Positions 1 to 7,560 of a DNA stretch of 64,000 nucleotides are shown here, piece by piece. The notes below the pieces were generated by a model. It was not told where the DNA came from, ran no database searches, and saw nothing but the letters and a program-made list of their open reading frames with translations. Position 1 is the stretch's first letter; every line of letters starts with the position of its first letter. The stretch covers positions 310,001 to 374,000 of the forward strand of contig UNRJ01000002.1 in the NCBI GenBank assembly GCA_900537125.1, given 5' to 3'. The DNA comes from Rhodobacteraceae bacterium Alg238-R152. GTDB taxonomy: Bacteria > Pseudomonadota > Alphaproteobacteria > Rhodobacterales > Rhodobacteraceae. Position numbers and translations under genes: made by a program.

Positions 1-2
1 CG

Positions 3-185
3 GAGAGGCATTTGAAGGAAACTGGTACGGCGGTGTTCCCAAAAGGCGCACGCTGGCAAAAAGAACTGCAAACCGCACAGGAATCGTGGTCATTTGATTG
101 CGAAGTGGTAAAAAGTATCACGGACCCAGAAGCGGTCATCCTGAAGATCGGAGATCTCACACGTGTCGGACCCCACTCGCCCTAA
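3..185 (+). CDS. rsmG: 16S rRNA (guanine-N7) methyltransferase RsmG, C-terminal end (5' truncated by window)
   Basis: An open frame runs in from the left edge and stops at a TAA at 183-185. The last 60 residues contain FPKGARWQKEL and end in VILKIGDLTRVG, which resembles the C-terminal strand region of RsmG (GidB), the SAM-dependent enzyme that methylates G527 of 16S rRNA. Its position directly before parA fits the common mnmG-rsmG-parA-parB order near alphaproteobacterial replication origins. The coding end overlaps parA by 23 bases, so the two are probably translated in succession. Only the tail is visible, so the catalytic SAM site cannot be checked. Confidence 0.8.
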   Translation, partial: ERHLKETGTAVFPKGARWQKELQTAQESWSFDCEVVKSITDPEAVILKIGDLTRVGPHSP

Positions 186-972
186 AGGGCCAAAAATCGT
201 TGCAGTGGCCAACCAAAAGGGTGGCGTGGGCAAAACAACAACCACAATCAATCTTGCCGCCGCTCTGGCAGAAGAAGGCTGTCGGGTGCTTTTGATTGAT
301 CTTGATCCCCAGGGGAACGCCTCTACTGGGCTTGGTGTTGATGTCGAAGACCGGGTTCACACGACATATGATCTCCTGACCGGTGATGTAGAGCTGGAAG
401 ATGTTGTTCAAGCTACGAGCTCGAATAACATGTCGATCGTACCAGCCACGGTGGATTTAAGCTCGGCTGACATCGAGCTTATGTCCAACGAAAAGCGGAG
501 CTTCCTTCTGCATGATGCACTGCGCCAAACGGCCATGGATAAATACGAATTTGATTACATTTTGATCGATTGTCCGCCCTCTTTGAGCCTCTTGACTGTC
601 AACGCGATGATTGCAGCAGACTCCGTTTTGATTCCGCTACAGAGCGAATTTTTTGCACTGGAAGGCCTCTCTCAGCTCATGTTGACCGTACGAGAAGTGC
701 GTCAGACCGCCAATTCTGACCTGCGTATCGAAGGTATTGTGCTGACCATGTTTGATGCCCGCAACAACCTGTCCCAACAGGTGGAGCAAGATGCGCGTGA
801 CAATTTGGGGGAACTGGTGTTTGAGACCAAGATTCCGCGAAACGTGCGTGTTTCCGAAGCCCCTTCTTTTGCGCAACCTGTATTGGATTACGATCCAAGC
901 TCTAAAGGGGCGGAAGCTTACCGCGCTTTGGCCAAAGAACTATTGGCCAAGAACTTGAAAATTGCTGCGTAA
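163..972 (+). CDS. parA: Chromosome-partitioning ATPase ParA
   Basis: 269 residues with a GTG start inside the end of rsmG. The deviant Walker A motif KGGVGKTT is at residues 19-26, a Walker A-prime motif (LLIDLDPQGN) near 43-52 and a Walker B-like ILIDCPPS near 130. This is the MinD/ParA family of dimerising, DNA-binding ATPases. ParA forms a nucleoid-bound gradient that moves the ParB-parS origin complex. There is no N-terminal HTH extension, as expected for chromosomal ParA. parB follows after 10 bases, so the two form an operon. No perfect parS site (TGTTTCACGTGAAACA) was found by eye in this window. Confidence 0.97.
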   Translation: MSDPTRPKGPKIVAVANQKGGVGKTTTTINLAAALAEEGCRVLLIDLDPQGNASTGLGVDVEDRVHTTYDLLTGDVELEDVVQATSSNNMSIVPATVDLSSADIELMSNEKRSFLLHDALRQTAMDKYEFDYILIDCPPSLSLLTVNAMIAADSVLIPLQSEFFALEGLSQLMLTVREVRQTANSDLRIEGIVLTMFDARNNLSQQVEQDARDNLGELVFETKIPRNVRVSEAPSFAQPVLDYDPSSKGAEAYRALAKELLAKNLKIAA

Positions 973-982
973 GGGGTAGATC

Positions 983-1876
983 ATGGCAGATAAGAAAAAA
1001 CAGCGTGGCCTCGGTCGCGGCCTCAGTGCCTTAATGGCTGATGTGACCGTGGATACCGCCCGTCAGAACAGTGACGCCGCGCCGAGGCGTGCTGACCTTC
1101 TGGTGCCCATCGAACGTATTGAGCCAAATCCGGATCAACCACGTCGTGATTTTACACCGGAACAGCTCGAAGATCTGGCCAACTCCATTCGTGAAAAAGG
1201 CGTGATTCAGCCGCTGATCGTGCGCAAGAAGCCTGACGATCGATATGAAATTGTTGCAGGGGAACGCCGCTGGCGCGCCTCTCAAATGGCACAACTTCAT
1301 GAGTTGCCAATTATTGTCCGTGACTATGACGATACCGAAGTGCTCGAAATTGCGATCATTGAGAACATTCAGCGCGCTGATCTGAACCCGGTTGAAGAGG
1401 CGATGGGGTATCGCCAGTTGATGCTCAAATTTGGTCATACACAGGAAAAGGTCTCAGAGGCACTTGGCAAAAGCCGCAGCCATATTGCCAACCTCATGCG
1501 CCTGCTCAACTTGCCGGATGATGTGCAGGGTATGTTGCGTGATGGCATATTGTCGGCGGGTCATGCACGGGCGCTGGTCACCTCTGATAACGCTTCAGAG
1601 CTCGCCCGCAAAGTAGTGAAAGATGGCCTCTCGGTGCGTCAGACTGAAAAACTGGCCAAAAAAACAGGCTCTCTCGTCGCGCAAACCAAAACATCTCGCC
1701 CAAAGACCCATAAGGACGCCGATACAGTCGCGCTGGAAGGCGATCTTTCGGCAAATTTGGGGATGAAAGTGGCGGTTGATCACGTTTCAGGTGGGGAAAG
1801 CGGAAAAATTACCATTTCATATCAAACGCTTGATGATCTTGATGAGCTTTGCCGAATTTTGTCTTCTACGAATTAG
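983..1876 (+). CDS. parB: Chromosome-partitioning protein ParB
   Basis: 297 residues. The N-terminus has the short basic ParA-stimulating stretch (KKKQRGLGRGLSAL). The CTP-binding ParB/Srx fold follows, with GERRWR at 93-98 and ENIQRADLNPVEE near 126-138. The HTH that reads parS lies near 152-175 (KVSEALGKSRSHIAN), and a C-terminal dimerisation region ends the protein. ParB loads on parS as a CTP-dependent clamp and is moved by ParA. An ATG with GGGGTAGATC upstream supports the start. Its 3' end overlaps by 11 bases the convergent DUF454 gene. Confidence 0.97.
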   Translation: MADKKKQRGLGRGLSALMADVTVDTARQNSDAAPRRADLLVPIERIEPNPDQPRRDFTPEQLEDLANSIREKGVIQPLIVRKKPDDRYEIVAGERRWRASQMAQLHELPIIVRDYDDTEVLEIAIIENIQRADLNPVEEAMGYRQLMLKFGHTQEKVSEALGKSRSHIANLMRLLNLPDDVQGMLRDGILSAGHARALVTSDNASELARKVVKDGLSVRQTEKLAKKTGSLVAQTKTSRPKTHKDADTVALEGDLSANLGMKVAVDHVSGGESGKITISYQTLDDLDELCRILSSTN

Positions 1877-2219
1877 GCCGCGTCCAGATGAAAAAAAGTA
1901 CCGCGCTCAAAACCACCATTTGAATGACAATCACGGTGGTTTTGACACCCAGAACCACCGAAATTCCAAAAACCAACAGAATAGACAGCGTTGCTGCCCT
2001 TTTGGCTGGCAGACGAATAGCGCCGCTGCTGTTCCAGTCTTGGATCATCGGGCCAAAGGTTTTGTGGGACAGGAGCCAATTGTGCATGCGCTCGGAAGAC
2101 CGGGCGAAACAGAAAGCCGCGAGTAACAGAAATGGCACCGTTGGTAAAAGTGGCAGCACCACCCCGACCACAGCCAGCGCAACACAAGTTAGTCCACAAA
2201 TCAGCCAAAGTGTGCGCAT
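1866..2219 (-). CDS. DUF454 (YbaN-like) inner-membrane protein
   Basis: 117 residues, almost all hydrophobic. A paired helix at residues 4-37 (ending LLLAAFCFARSSERMHNWLL) is followed by a short basic loop (PAKRAAT) and two more helices near 77-112. The FARSS.R...WL pattern is the recognisable core of the DUF454/YbaN family. The function of this family is unknown. The gene starts one base from the end of hemW on the same strand, so it is probably the last gene of the rph-rdgB-hemW transcript. Its 3' end overlaps the parB stop. Confidence 0.85.
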   Translation of the reverse strand: MRTLWLICGLTCVALAVVGVVLPLLPTVPFLLLAAFCFARSSERMHNWLLSHKTFGPMIQDWNSSGAIRLPAKRAATLSILLVFGISVVLGVKTTVIVIQMVVLSAVLFFIWTRPNS

Positions 2220-3377
2220 CTAATCTACCAACAGTTCCGACAGAACCGAGTTAAGCACCATGCGGCCTTGCGGCAAGACTCGCAGACAAGAATTCTCCAC
2301 CTCGATCATGCCGATGTCGATTAAGGTTTCAACACGTGTGCCAGCAAGTGGTTTTCCTGCCAAAGTTTGGTAGCGCGCCAGGTCAATGCCTTCGCTCAAG
2401 CGAAGTCCCATCAGCAACAGCTCCGTTGCTTGACCCTCCGGTGAAACTGCCTCACGTAGATTTTCACCGTTTCCGTCTTCCGCCGTCTCCAACCATTTTG
2501 TCGGATTGCGCCAATTCTCAATTGCGTGACGCTTGCCCTCAAATGTGAGCCGCGCATGCGCCCCAGGACCAATCCCGGCGTAGTCGCCATAACGCCAATA
2601 GATCTGATTGTGTCGCGATTCAGAGCCTATTGCCGCGTAATTTGACACCTCATACGGCAACATCCCGGCGTCGGCACAGATCGCCTGTGTGACCTCATAC
2701 ATGTCCGCTGCAAGATCATCTTCCGGCAAACCACGCAATTTACCACGGTTGTACCGGTCGCCAAAGGCTGTGCCTTGTTCAACGGTCAGTTGATAGAGGG
2801 ATAGATGGTCAATGGCCATTGAGAGCGCTTCTTTAAGCTCCGATTGCCAATCGTCAAGGGACTGCTCCTGGCGTGCGTAAATCAGGTCAAAACTCACTCG
2901 ACTAAAAGTTTTTCGTGCAATTTCAAAGGCCTGCTTAGCCTCAGAAACGGAGTGAATACGCCCCAGGCGCTGTAGGTCACGGTCATTGAGCGCCTGAATG
3001 CCCATCGATATCCGGTTCACGCCACCATCGCGATAGGCGGCAAAGCGGCCAGCCTCCACCGACCCAGGGTTCGCCTCAAGCGTGATTTCCATATCATTGG
3101 ACGTCGGCCACAATCTGCGCACCCGTTCCAGTATGGCGGCCACCACGTCGGGGTCCATCAAACTGGGCGTTCCACCACCAAAGAACACCGTGTTCAAAAC
3201 CCGTCCGGAGGTCTCCGCCGCAACACGATCCAATTCGCTTAGATAGGCTCTAAGCCAGCGGAATTGGTCAATTTCTCGGCTCACATGGCTGTTGAAATCG
3301 CAATAGGGGCATTTGGCCTGACAAAACGGCCAATGAATGTAGAGGCCAAAGCCGCCGTTTTGCCAATCTTCAGCCAA
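2220..3377 (-). CDS. hemW: Heme chaperone HemW (radical SAM, HemN-like)
   Basis: 385 residues from a TTG start that overlaps the rdgB stop. With this start the [4Fe-4S] cysteines of the radical SAM site are C19, C23 and C26 (HWPFCQAKCPYC), typical for this family. A 26-residue longer form from an ATG at 3455 is open but would be wholly inside rdgB. Further motifs are FFGGGTPS and a C-terminal HemN domain. Family members once called oxygen-independent coproporphyrinogen oxidases are now regarded as heme-trafficking chaperones. HemN proper usually has a distinct N-terminus with extra residues, not seen here. Pairing with rdgB and rph upstream is the usual arrangement in this group. Confidence 0.9.
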   Translation of the reverse strand: MAEDWQNGGFGLYIHWPFCQAKCPYCDFNSHVSREIDQFRWLRAYLSELDRVAAETSGRVLNTVFFGGGTPSLMDPDVVAAILERVRRLWPTSNDMEITLEANPGSVEAGRFAAYRDGGVNRISMGIQALNDRDLQRLGRIHSVSEAKQAFEIARKTFSRVSFDLIYARQEQSLDDWQSELKEALSMAIDHLSLYQLTVEQGTAFGDRYNRGKLRGLPEDDLAADMYEVTQAICADAGMLPYEVSNYAAIGSESRHNQIYWRYGDYAGIGPGAHARLTFEGKRHAIENWRNPTKWLETAEDGNGENLREAVSPEGQATELLLMGLRLSEGIDLARYQTLAGKPLAGTRVETLIDIGMIEVENSCLRVLPQGRMVLNSVLSELLVD

Positions 3378-3981
3378 AGCAACCTGCCATAAAGGCTTGA
3401 AGCGCGCGGCCTCGATGACTGATCTGGTTTTTCTGATCTTTGGGCATTTCTGCACATGTCATGTCGTACCCTTCTGGCATAAACATTGGATCGTAGCCAA
3501 ACCCAGCTGCGCCGCGAATGGGCCACACCAAATCACCCGGCATAACGCCTTCAAACACCTCGTCGTGTCCGTCAGGCCAGGCCAGGACCAGGGTGCAGCG
3601 GAACTGTGCAGAGCGTGGCGCATCTGGTCCTTTGGCGGTGATTTCATCGTTGGCGCGGATCATGGCTTTCATAAAATCCCGTCCATTGCCGGTCTCTGCC
3701 CAATCCGCTGTGTAAACGCCCGGTGCCCCGTCCAGCGCATCAATGGTGATGCCGCTGTCATCAGACAGGGCAGGGAGGCCAGTTGCCTTGGCCGCCGCAT
3801 GTGCTTTGATGCGGGCGTTGCCCACAAAGGTGTCTTCGGTTTCGTCCGGCTCCGGCAAATCCATGTCGCTGGCACCCACCACCGATACGCCAAAGGGGGC
3901 GAGGATTTCGGTGATCTCTGCTAATTTGCCGGCGTTGTGGGTGGCGACCAATAGTTGGTCGCCCTCAAATTTGCGGGTCAT
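3370..3981 (-). CDS. rdgB: dITP/XTP pyrophosphatase (RdgB/HAM1)
   Basis: 203 residues, the family's usual length. The substrate motif THNAGK is at 14-19, and the acidic catalytic/metal motif SDDSG is at 73-77 followed by ALDGAPG. The enzyme hydrolyses non-canonical purine triphosphates such as dITP, XTP and dUTP analogues to the monophosphate, keeping them out of DNA and RNA. The ATG overlaps the 3' end of rph by four bases (ATGA), which implies coupled translation, and its own stop overlaps hemW. Confidence 0.96.
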   Translation of the reverse strand: MTRKFEGDQLLVATHNAGKLAEITEILAPFGVSVVGASDMDLPEPDETEDTFVGNARIKAHAAAKATGLPALSDDSGITIDALDGAPGVYTADWAETGNGRDFMKAMIRANDEITAKGPDAPRSAQFRCTLVLAWPDGHDEVFEGVMPGDLVWPIRGAAGFGYDPMFMPEGYDMTCAEMPKDQKNQISHRGRALQAFMAGCFG

Positions 3982-4691
3982 GCCACGGCTGCCAATTGCG
4001 CAGCAACCAACTCAGACACACCCTTTTCCGCCAGATCCAGCAGTTCGTTCATCTGCGCGCGGGAATAGGTGGAGCCTTCCGCAGACATCTGTGTTTCGAT
4101 CATCTGCCCATTTGCCAGCATAATGAAGTTGCCATCTACGCCAGCTTCGCTGTCTTCTGGGTAGTCCAGATCGAGCACAGGCTGCCCAGCGTAGATGCCA
4201 CAAGACACTGCAGAAACTGGAGAAATCAGTGGATCAGACACCACGTCACCAGCTTTCATCAGCTTGTTCACGGCCAAACGCAGTGCAACCCAACCACCAG
4301 TGATCGAGGCGCAACGTGTGCCGCCATCCGCTTGGATCACATCACAGTCAACCGTGATCTGACGCTCCCCAAGAGCCACGCGATCCACTCCGGCGCGCAG
4401 CGAGCGACCAATCAACCGCTGAATTTCCACGGTGCGCCCGCCTTGCTTACCTGCTGTGGCCTCACGGCGCATACGTGAGGAAGTGGAGCGGGGCAGCATG
4501 CCATATTCCGCGGTCACCCAGCCAAGGCCAGAGCCTTTGATAAATGGCGGTACACGGGCTTCCAGAGAGGCGGTGCACAGCACATGGGTGTCGCCCATCT
4601 TGATCAAACAGGAGCCTTCGGCGTGTTTGGTCACATTGGTTTCAATCGAGACTTCACGCATTTCATTAAGCTGACGGCCGGAAGGGCGCAT
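3978..4691 (-). CDS. rph: Ribonuclease PH
   Basis: 237 residues. It begins MRPSGRQ, the standard RNase PH N-terminus, with the phosphorolytic core ([44 protein letters not shown]). RNase PH trims the 3' ends of tRNA precursors using phosphate. It is the first gene of the rph-rdgB-hemW-DUF454 run and is divergent from hrcA with a 116-base gap. That pairing of rph with hrcA is common in alphaproteobacteria. Confidence 0.97.
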   Translation of the reverse strand: MRPSGRQLNEMREVSIETNVTKHAEGSCLIKMGDTHVLCTASLEARVPPFIKGSGLGWVTAEYGMLPRSTSSRMRREATAGKQGGRTVEIQRLIGRSLRAGVDRVALGERQITVDCDVIQADGGTRCASITGGWVALRLAVNKLMKAGDVVSDPLISPVSAVSCGIYAGQPVLDLDYPEDSEAGVDGNFIMLANGQMIETQMSAEGSTYSRAQMNELLDLAEKGVSELVAAQLAAVA

Positions 4692-4756
4692 GACAAATAT
4701 CCTTGTTTAGGTTTGGGCTGGGGATAACCGCGGCATAAGGTTGGACGCAACCCCGA

Positions 4757-4787
4757 TTGACCTTTGCCTGTGAGGCTATTTTATTAG
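4757..4787 (+). promoter_or_regulatory. Possible sigma-70-type promoter for hrcA-grpE
   Basis: TTGACC (4757-4762) is followed at 17-19 bases by AT-rich hexamers (TTTATT at 4780 or TATTAG at 4782). It lies 20-50 bases before the hrcA start. No CIRCE inverted repeat (TTAGCACTC-N9-GAGTGCTAA) is visible here. The -10 match is weak, so this is a candidate only. Confidence 0.3.
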
Positions 4788-4807
4788 GGGCACAAAGGCA
4801 CGGGCGA

Positions 4808-5872
4808 ATGACAGACAGCAGCAAAATTCTCGAAGAAATGAATGACCGCAGCCGCGAGGTGTTCCGCCGCGTGGTTGAAGGTTATTTGGAAACCGGCGAT
4901 CCGGTGGGGTCACGGACCTTAACGCGCTCTTTGTCAGAAAAAGTGAGCGCCGCGACCATCCGCAATGTGATGCAGGATTTGGAGTATCTGGGCCTCTTGG
5001 ACAGCCCACATGTCTCCGCTGGGCGTATTCCTACGCAGCAGGGCCTGCGTATGTTTGTCGATGGTTTGCTTGAGGTTGGCGACCTCGATCAAGGCGATCG
5101 GCAAAAAATTGATGCCACGCTTGGGGACACTGGTGCCGATGTGGGCAACATGCTGGATCGCGTGTCCACCGCGCTGTCAGGCGTCACACAAGGTGCATCG
5201 CTTGTGCTGGCCCCAAAACACGAAGCCCCAATCAAACATATTGAGTTTGTCAGCCTGGGTGCGGACCGCGCCTTGGTAGTGCTTGTGTTTGCCGATGGTC
5301 ATGTGGAAAACCGTCTGTTCACACCCCCTGTTGGACAAACGCCAAGCTCGATGCGCGAAGCCGCCAATTTCCTCAATGCGGTTGCCGAAGGCCGCACGCT
5401 GAGCGAATTGGGCAGCGCCGTTCAGGAAGAAATCAAAAAGCGACGTCAGGAAATTGATAGTCTGGCGGCCGACATGGTTGAAAACGGTCTCGCTCTTTGG
5501 GCAGATGAGGGCGAACAGCAGGAGCGCTTGATTGTGCGCGGCCGCTCGAATCTGCTGGGCACGGATGAGGAAGAACAGGACCTCGAACGCATCCGCACGC
5601 TGTTTGATGACCTCGAACGTAAACGAGACATTGCTGATTTTCTTGAATTGGCGGAGCAGGGCGACGGTGTACGCATTTTTATTGGCTCTGAGAACAAACT
5701 TTTTTCACTTTCGGGTTCCTCTTTGGTGGTGTCTCCCTATATGAACGCTGATCGTAAGATCGTGGGTGCTGTCGGGGTCATCGGACCCAAGCGCCTGAAC
5801 TATGGACGCATCGTGCCGATTGTGGATTACACGGCACAGCTGGTCGGAAAACTGATCACCGACCGGGGTTAG
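4808..5872 (+). CDS. hrcA: Heat-inducible transcription repressor HrcA
   Basis: 354 residues from the ATG at 4808 (MTDSSKILEEMNDRS). An upstream in-frame start at 4757 adds 17 residues unlike the family and would overlap the likely promoter. The N-terminal winged helix contains VSAATIRNVMQDLEYLGLL, the DNA-reading segment of HrcA, followed by SPHVSAGRIPTQQGLRMFVD. The C-terminal GAF-like domain ends in GPKRLNYGRIVPIVDY. HrcA represses class I heat-shock genes such as groESL at CIRCE sites and is activated by GroEL. grpE follows after 9 bases, so they share a transcript. Confidence 0.96.
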   Translation: MTDSSKILEEMNDRSREVFRRVVEGYLETGDPVGSRTLTRSLSEKVSAATIRNVMQDLEYLGLLDSPHVSAGRIPTQQGLRMFVDGLLEVGDLDQGDRQKIDATLGDTGADVGNMLDRVSTALSGVTQGASLVLAPKHEAPIKHIEFVSLGADRALVVLVFADGHVENRLFTPPVGQTPSSMREAANFLNAVAEGRTLSELGSAVQEEIKKRRQEIDSLAADMVENGLALWADEGEQQERLIVRGRSNLLGTDEEEQDLERIRTLFDDLERKRDIADFLELAEQGDGVRIFIGSENKLFSLSGSSLVVSPYMNADRKIVGAVGVIGPKRLNYGRIVPIVDYTAQLVGKLITDRG

Positions 5873-5881
5873 AGGTGACAA

Positions 5882-6442
5882 ATGGCAGAGCCGAAAGAAA
5901 ACGAATTTCTGGACGACATCGCAGATGCCGAGGCCGAAGAATTTGCCCAAAGCTTGGATGAGCTGGATGATGAGGCAATTGAAATTGACGAGCTGCGCGC
6001 CGAACGTGACCAGCTAAAGGACCGCTGGATGCGCGCGTTGGCTGATGCCGAAAACGCCCGCAAGCGTGGCGACAAAGCCCGTCGTGAGGCGGAGCAATAC
6101 GGTGGTTCTAAACTGGCACGCGACATGCTGCCGGTGTTTGACAACATGAAACGTGCCGTTGAAACCATCACAGATGAGCAGAAAGAGGCCTCTGCTGCGT
6201 TGATCGAGGGTATCGAGCTCACCATGCGTGAGCTGTTAAAAACCTTTGCCAAACACGGCATGGAAGTCATTTCGCCAGAAGTTGGCGACAAGTTTGACCC
6301 CAATGTGCACGAAGCCATGTTTGAGGCGCCGGTGCCGGGCACCAAATCTGGTGAGATCATTCAGGTCTCTGCCCAGGGCTTCATGTTGCATGATCGCCTC
6401 CTACGGCCAGCCCAAGTGGGTGTGAGCTCCAACCCGGGCTAA
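5882..6442 (+). CDS. grpE: Nucleotide exchange factor GrpE
   Basis: 186 residues. The acidic, charged N-terminal third (EIDELRAERDQLKDRWMRA) is the long dimeric coiled coil. The C-terminal beta domain has MEVISPEVGDKFDPNVHEAM, the segment that contacts DnaK. GrpE releases ADP from DnaK. Its partners dnaK and dnaJ are in the same window, 51 kb away. The gene is the second of the hrcA-grpE operon and is followed by a strong intrinsic terminator. Confidence 0.97.
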   Translation: MAEPKENEFLDDIADAEAEEFAQSLDELDDEAIEIDELRAERDQLKDRWMRALADAENARKRGDKARREAEQYGGSKLARDMLPVFDNMKRAVETITDEQKEASAALIEGIELTMRELLKTFAKHGMEVISPEVGDKFDPNVHEAMFEAPVPGTKSGEIIQVSAQGFMLHDRLLRPAQVGVSSNPG

Positions 6443-6466
6443 ACAGATCGCAAATTGCTTGCTACA

Positions 6467-6499
6467 AAGCTCCCGAAGTTTTCGGGAGCTTTTCTTTTG
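6467..6499 (+). terminator. Intrinsic terminator after grpE
   Basis: An 11-bp perfect inverted repeat (AAGCTCCCGAA at 6467-6477 and its complement at 6481-6491) with a 3-base loop is followed by a T-rich run. The right arm contains GGGAG, eight bases before the likely TTG start of the next gene, so the same hairpin also covers that gene's ribosome-binding site. Confidence 0.9.
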
Positions 6500-7549
6500 C
6501 GTATTTTTCTAAGAGCAATTTTTGCCATTTATCTAATGGTGGCACCTGCTTGGGCGGAGACTTACCCAGAGCGCACGGATCGGTTTTTAAACGATTTTGC
6601 GGATGTCCTGACGCTCAATCAGGAGGCAGCTATCAGAGCCAAACTGGTGGAAGTCCATCGCAACAGCGACATTGAGTTTACGGTCCTTACCATCAACAGT
6701 CTGCAAGACTATGGCCACGGTGGCAAAATCGAACCCTACGCGACGACATTATTCAACACTTGGGGGATTGGCGATGGGTCCCGAAATGACGGCGTATTGA
6801 TGCTGGTTGCGGTCTCAGATCGTGTCATTCGCATCGAGGTTGGCTCAGGCTATGGTCTCGATCTCAATACACCCATGCAATTCATCATCGACAGAACAAT
6901 CTTACCGCGGTTTCGCGAAGGAGACATGCCCGAAGGCATCAGCGCCGGCGTTTCAGATGTCATTGGCGAGGTCACCGGACGCGATCGACGTGCACGGGAA
7001 GCCGCCAAGCGTGCTGAGGAAACTGTGTCGGTGCAACCCACTATATTTGAGAGGATCCCCGGTTGGCTTTACGGGGCTCTTGCCGCGTTTCTTGGTGCCG
7101 GAGGATTGCTGTTGCGCCGCTGGCTCCGACACCGCCCGCGTATTTGCCCCAATGACAGCTCAAAGATGGAGCGCATGTTGGAGGACTGGGATGATCAGCA
7201 CCTGCAACCGGGACAAATCACCGAAGAGAGACTTAAAAGCGTGGATTATGACGTGTGGAAGTGCATGCGCTGCGACCACATGACCATTGAAGCCTACAAA
7301 GGCTGGTTCTCGCGCTATAGCGCTTGCCGCTCCTGCGGCAACAAAACGGTGGAATCTGACAGCACAATCTTACAAAGCGCCACGCGCCATTCCTCGGGGT
7401 TGAAGCGCATAGATTACAACTGCCTGCATTGTCAGGATACGTGGAGCCTACGCAAAACCATCCCGCGCATTACGTCAAGTTCGTCGTCTTCCGGCGGGTC
7501 CTCCGGTGGAGGCAGCTCTTCCGGCGGCGGTGCCTCCGGAAGTTGGTGA
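6497..7549 (+). CDS. TPM-domain exported/membrane protein with zinc ribbons and Ser/Gly-rich tail
   Basis: 350 residues from a TTG at 6497, chosen because it gives a clean signal peptide (MRIFLRAIFAIYLMVAPAWA, cleavage before ETYPE) with GGGAG eight bases upstream. An in-frame TTG at 6455 would lie in the terminator. Residues about 22-160 form a TPM domain (TLNQEAAI, WGIGDGSRNDGVLM, IRIEVGSGYG). A single transmembrane helix near 190-210 follows. Then comes a cytoplasmic part with three cysteine pairs (CPND, CMRC, CRSCG, CLHC) and a tail of Ser and Gly ending SGSW. TPM proteins are of uncertain function; some are periplasmic phosphatase-like or assist membrane protein turnover. The zinc-ribbon extension is inferred from cysteine spacing. 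Confidence 0.75.
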   Translation: MRIFLRAIFAIYLMVAPAWAETYPERTDRFLNDFADVLTLNQEAAIRAKLVEVHRNSDIEFTVLTINSLQDYGHGGKIEPYATTLFNTWGIGDGSRNDGVLMLVAVSDRVIRIEVGSGYGLDLNTPMQFIIDRTILPRFREGDMPEGISAGVSDVIGEVTGRDRRAREAAKRAEETVSVQPTIFERIPGWLYGALAAFLGAGGLLLRRWLRHRPRICPNDSSKMERMLEDWDDQHLQPGQITEERLKSVDYDVWKCMRCDHMTIEAYKGWFSRYSACRSCGNKTVESDSTILQSATRHSSGLKRIDYNCLHCQDTWSLRKTIPRITSSSSSSGGSSGGGSSSGGGASGSW

Positions 7550-7560
7550 GGGCAGGGGTG

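Noticed and set aside
3378-3455. Longer hemW start at 3455
   Set aside because: The added 26 residues lie wholly inside rdgB and do not match the family start, which begins just before the DWQNGGFGLY segment.
7471-7548. Ser/Gly-coding repeat at the end of the TPM gene as a DNA repeat element
   Set aside because: It is low-complexity coding sequence typical of TPM protein tails and not a mobile or regulatory repeat.
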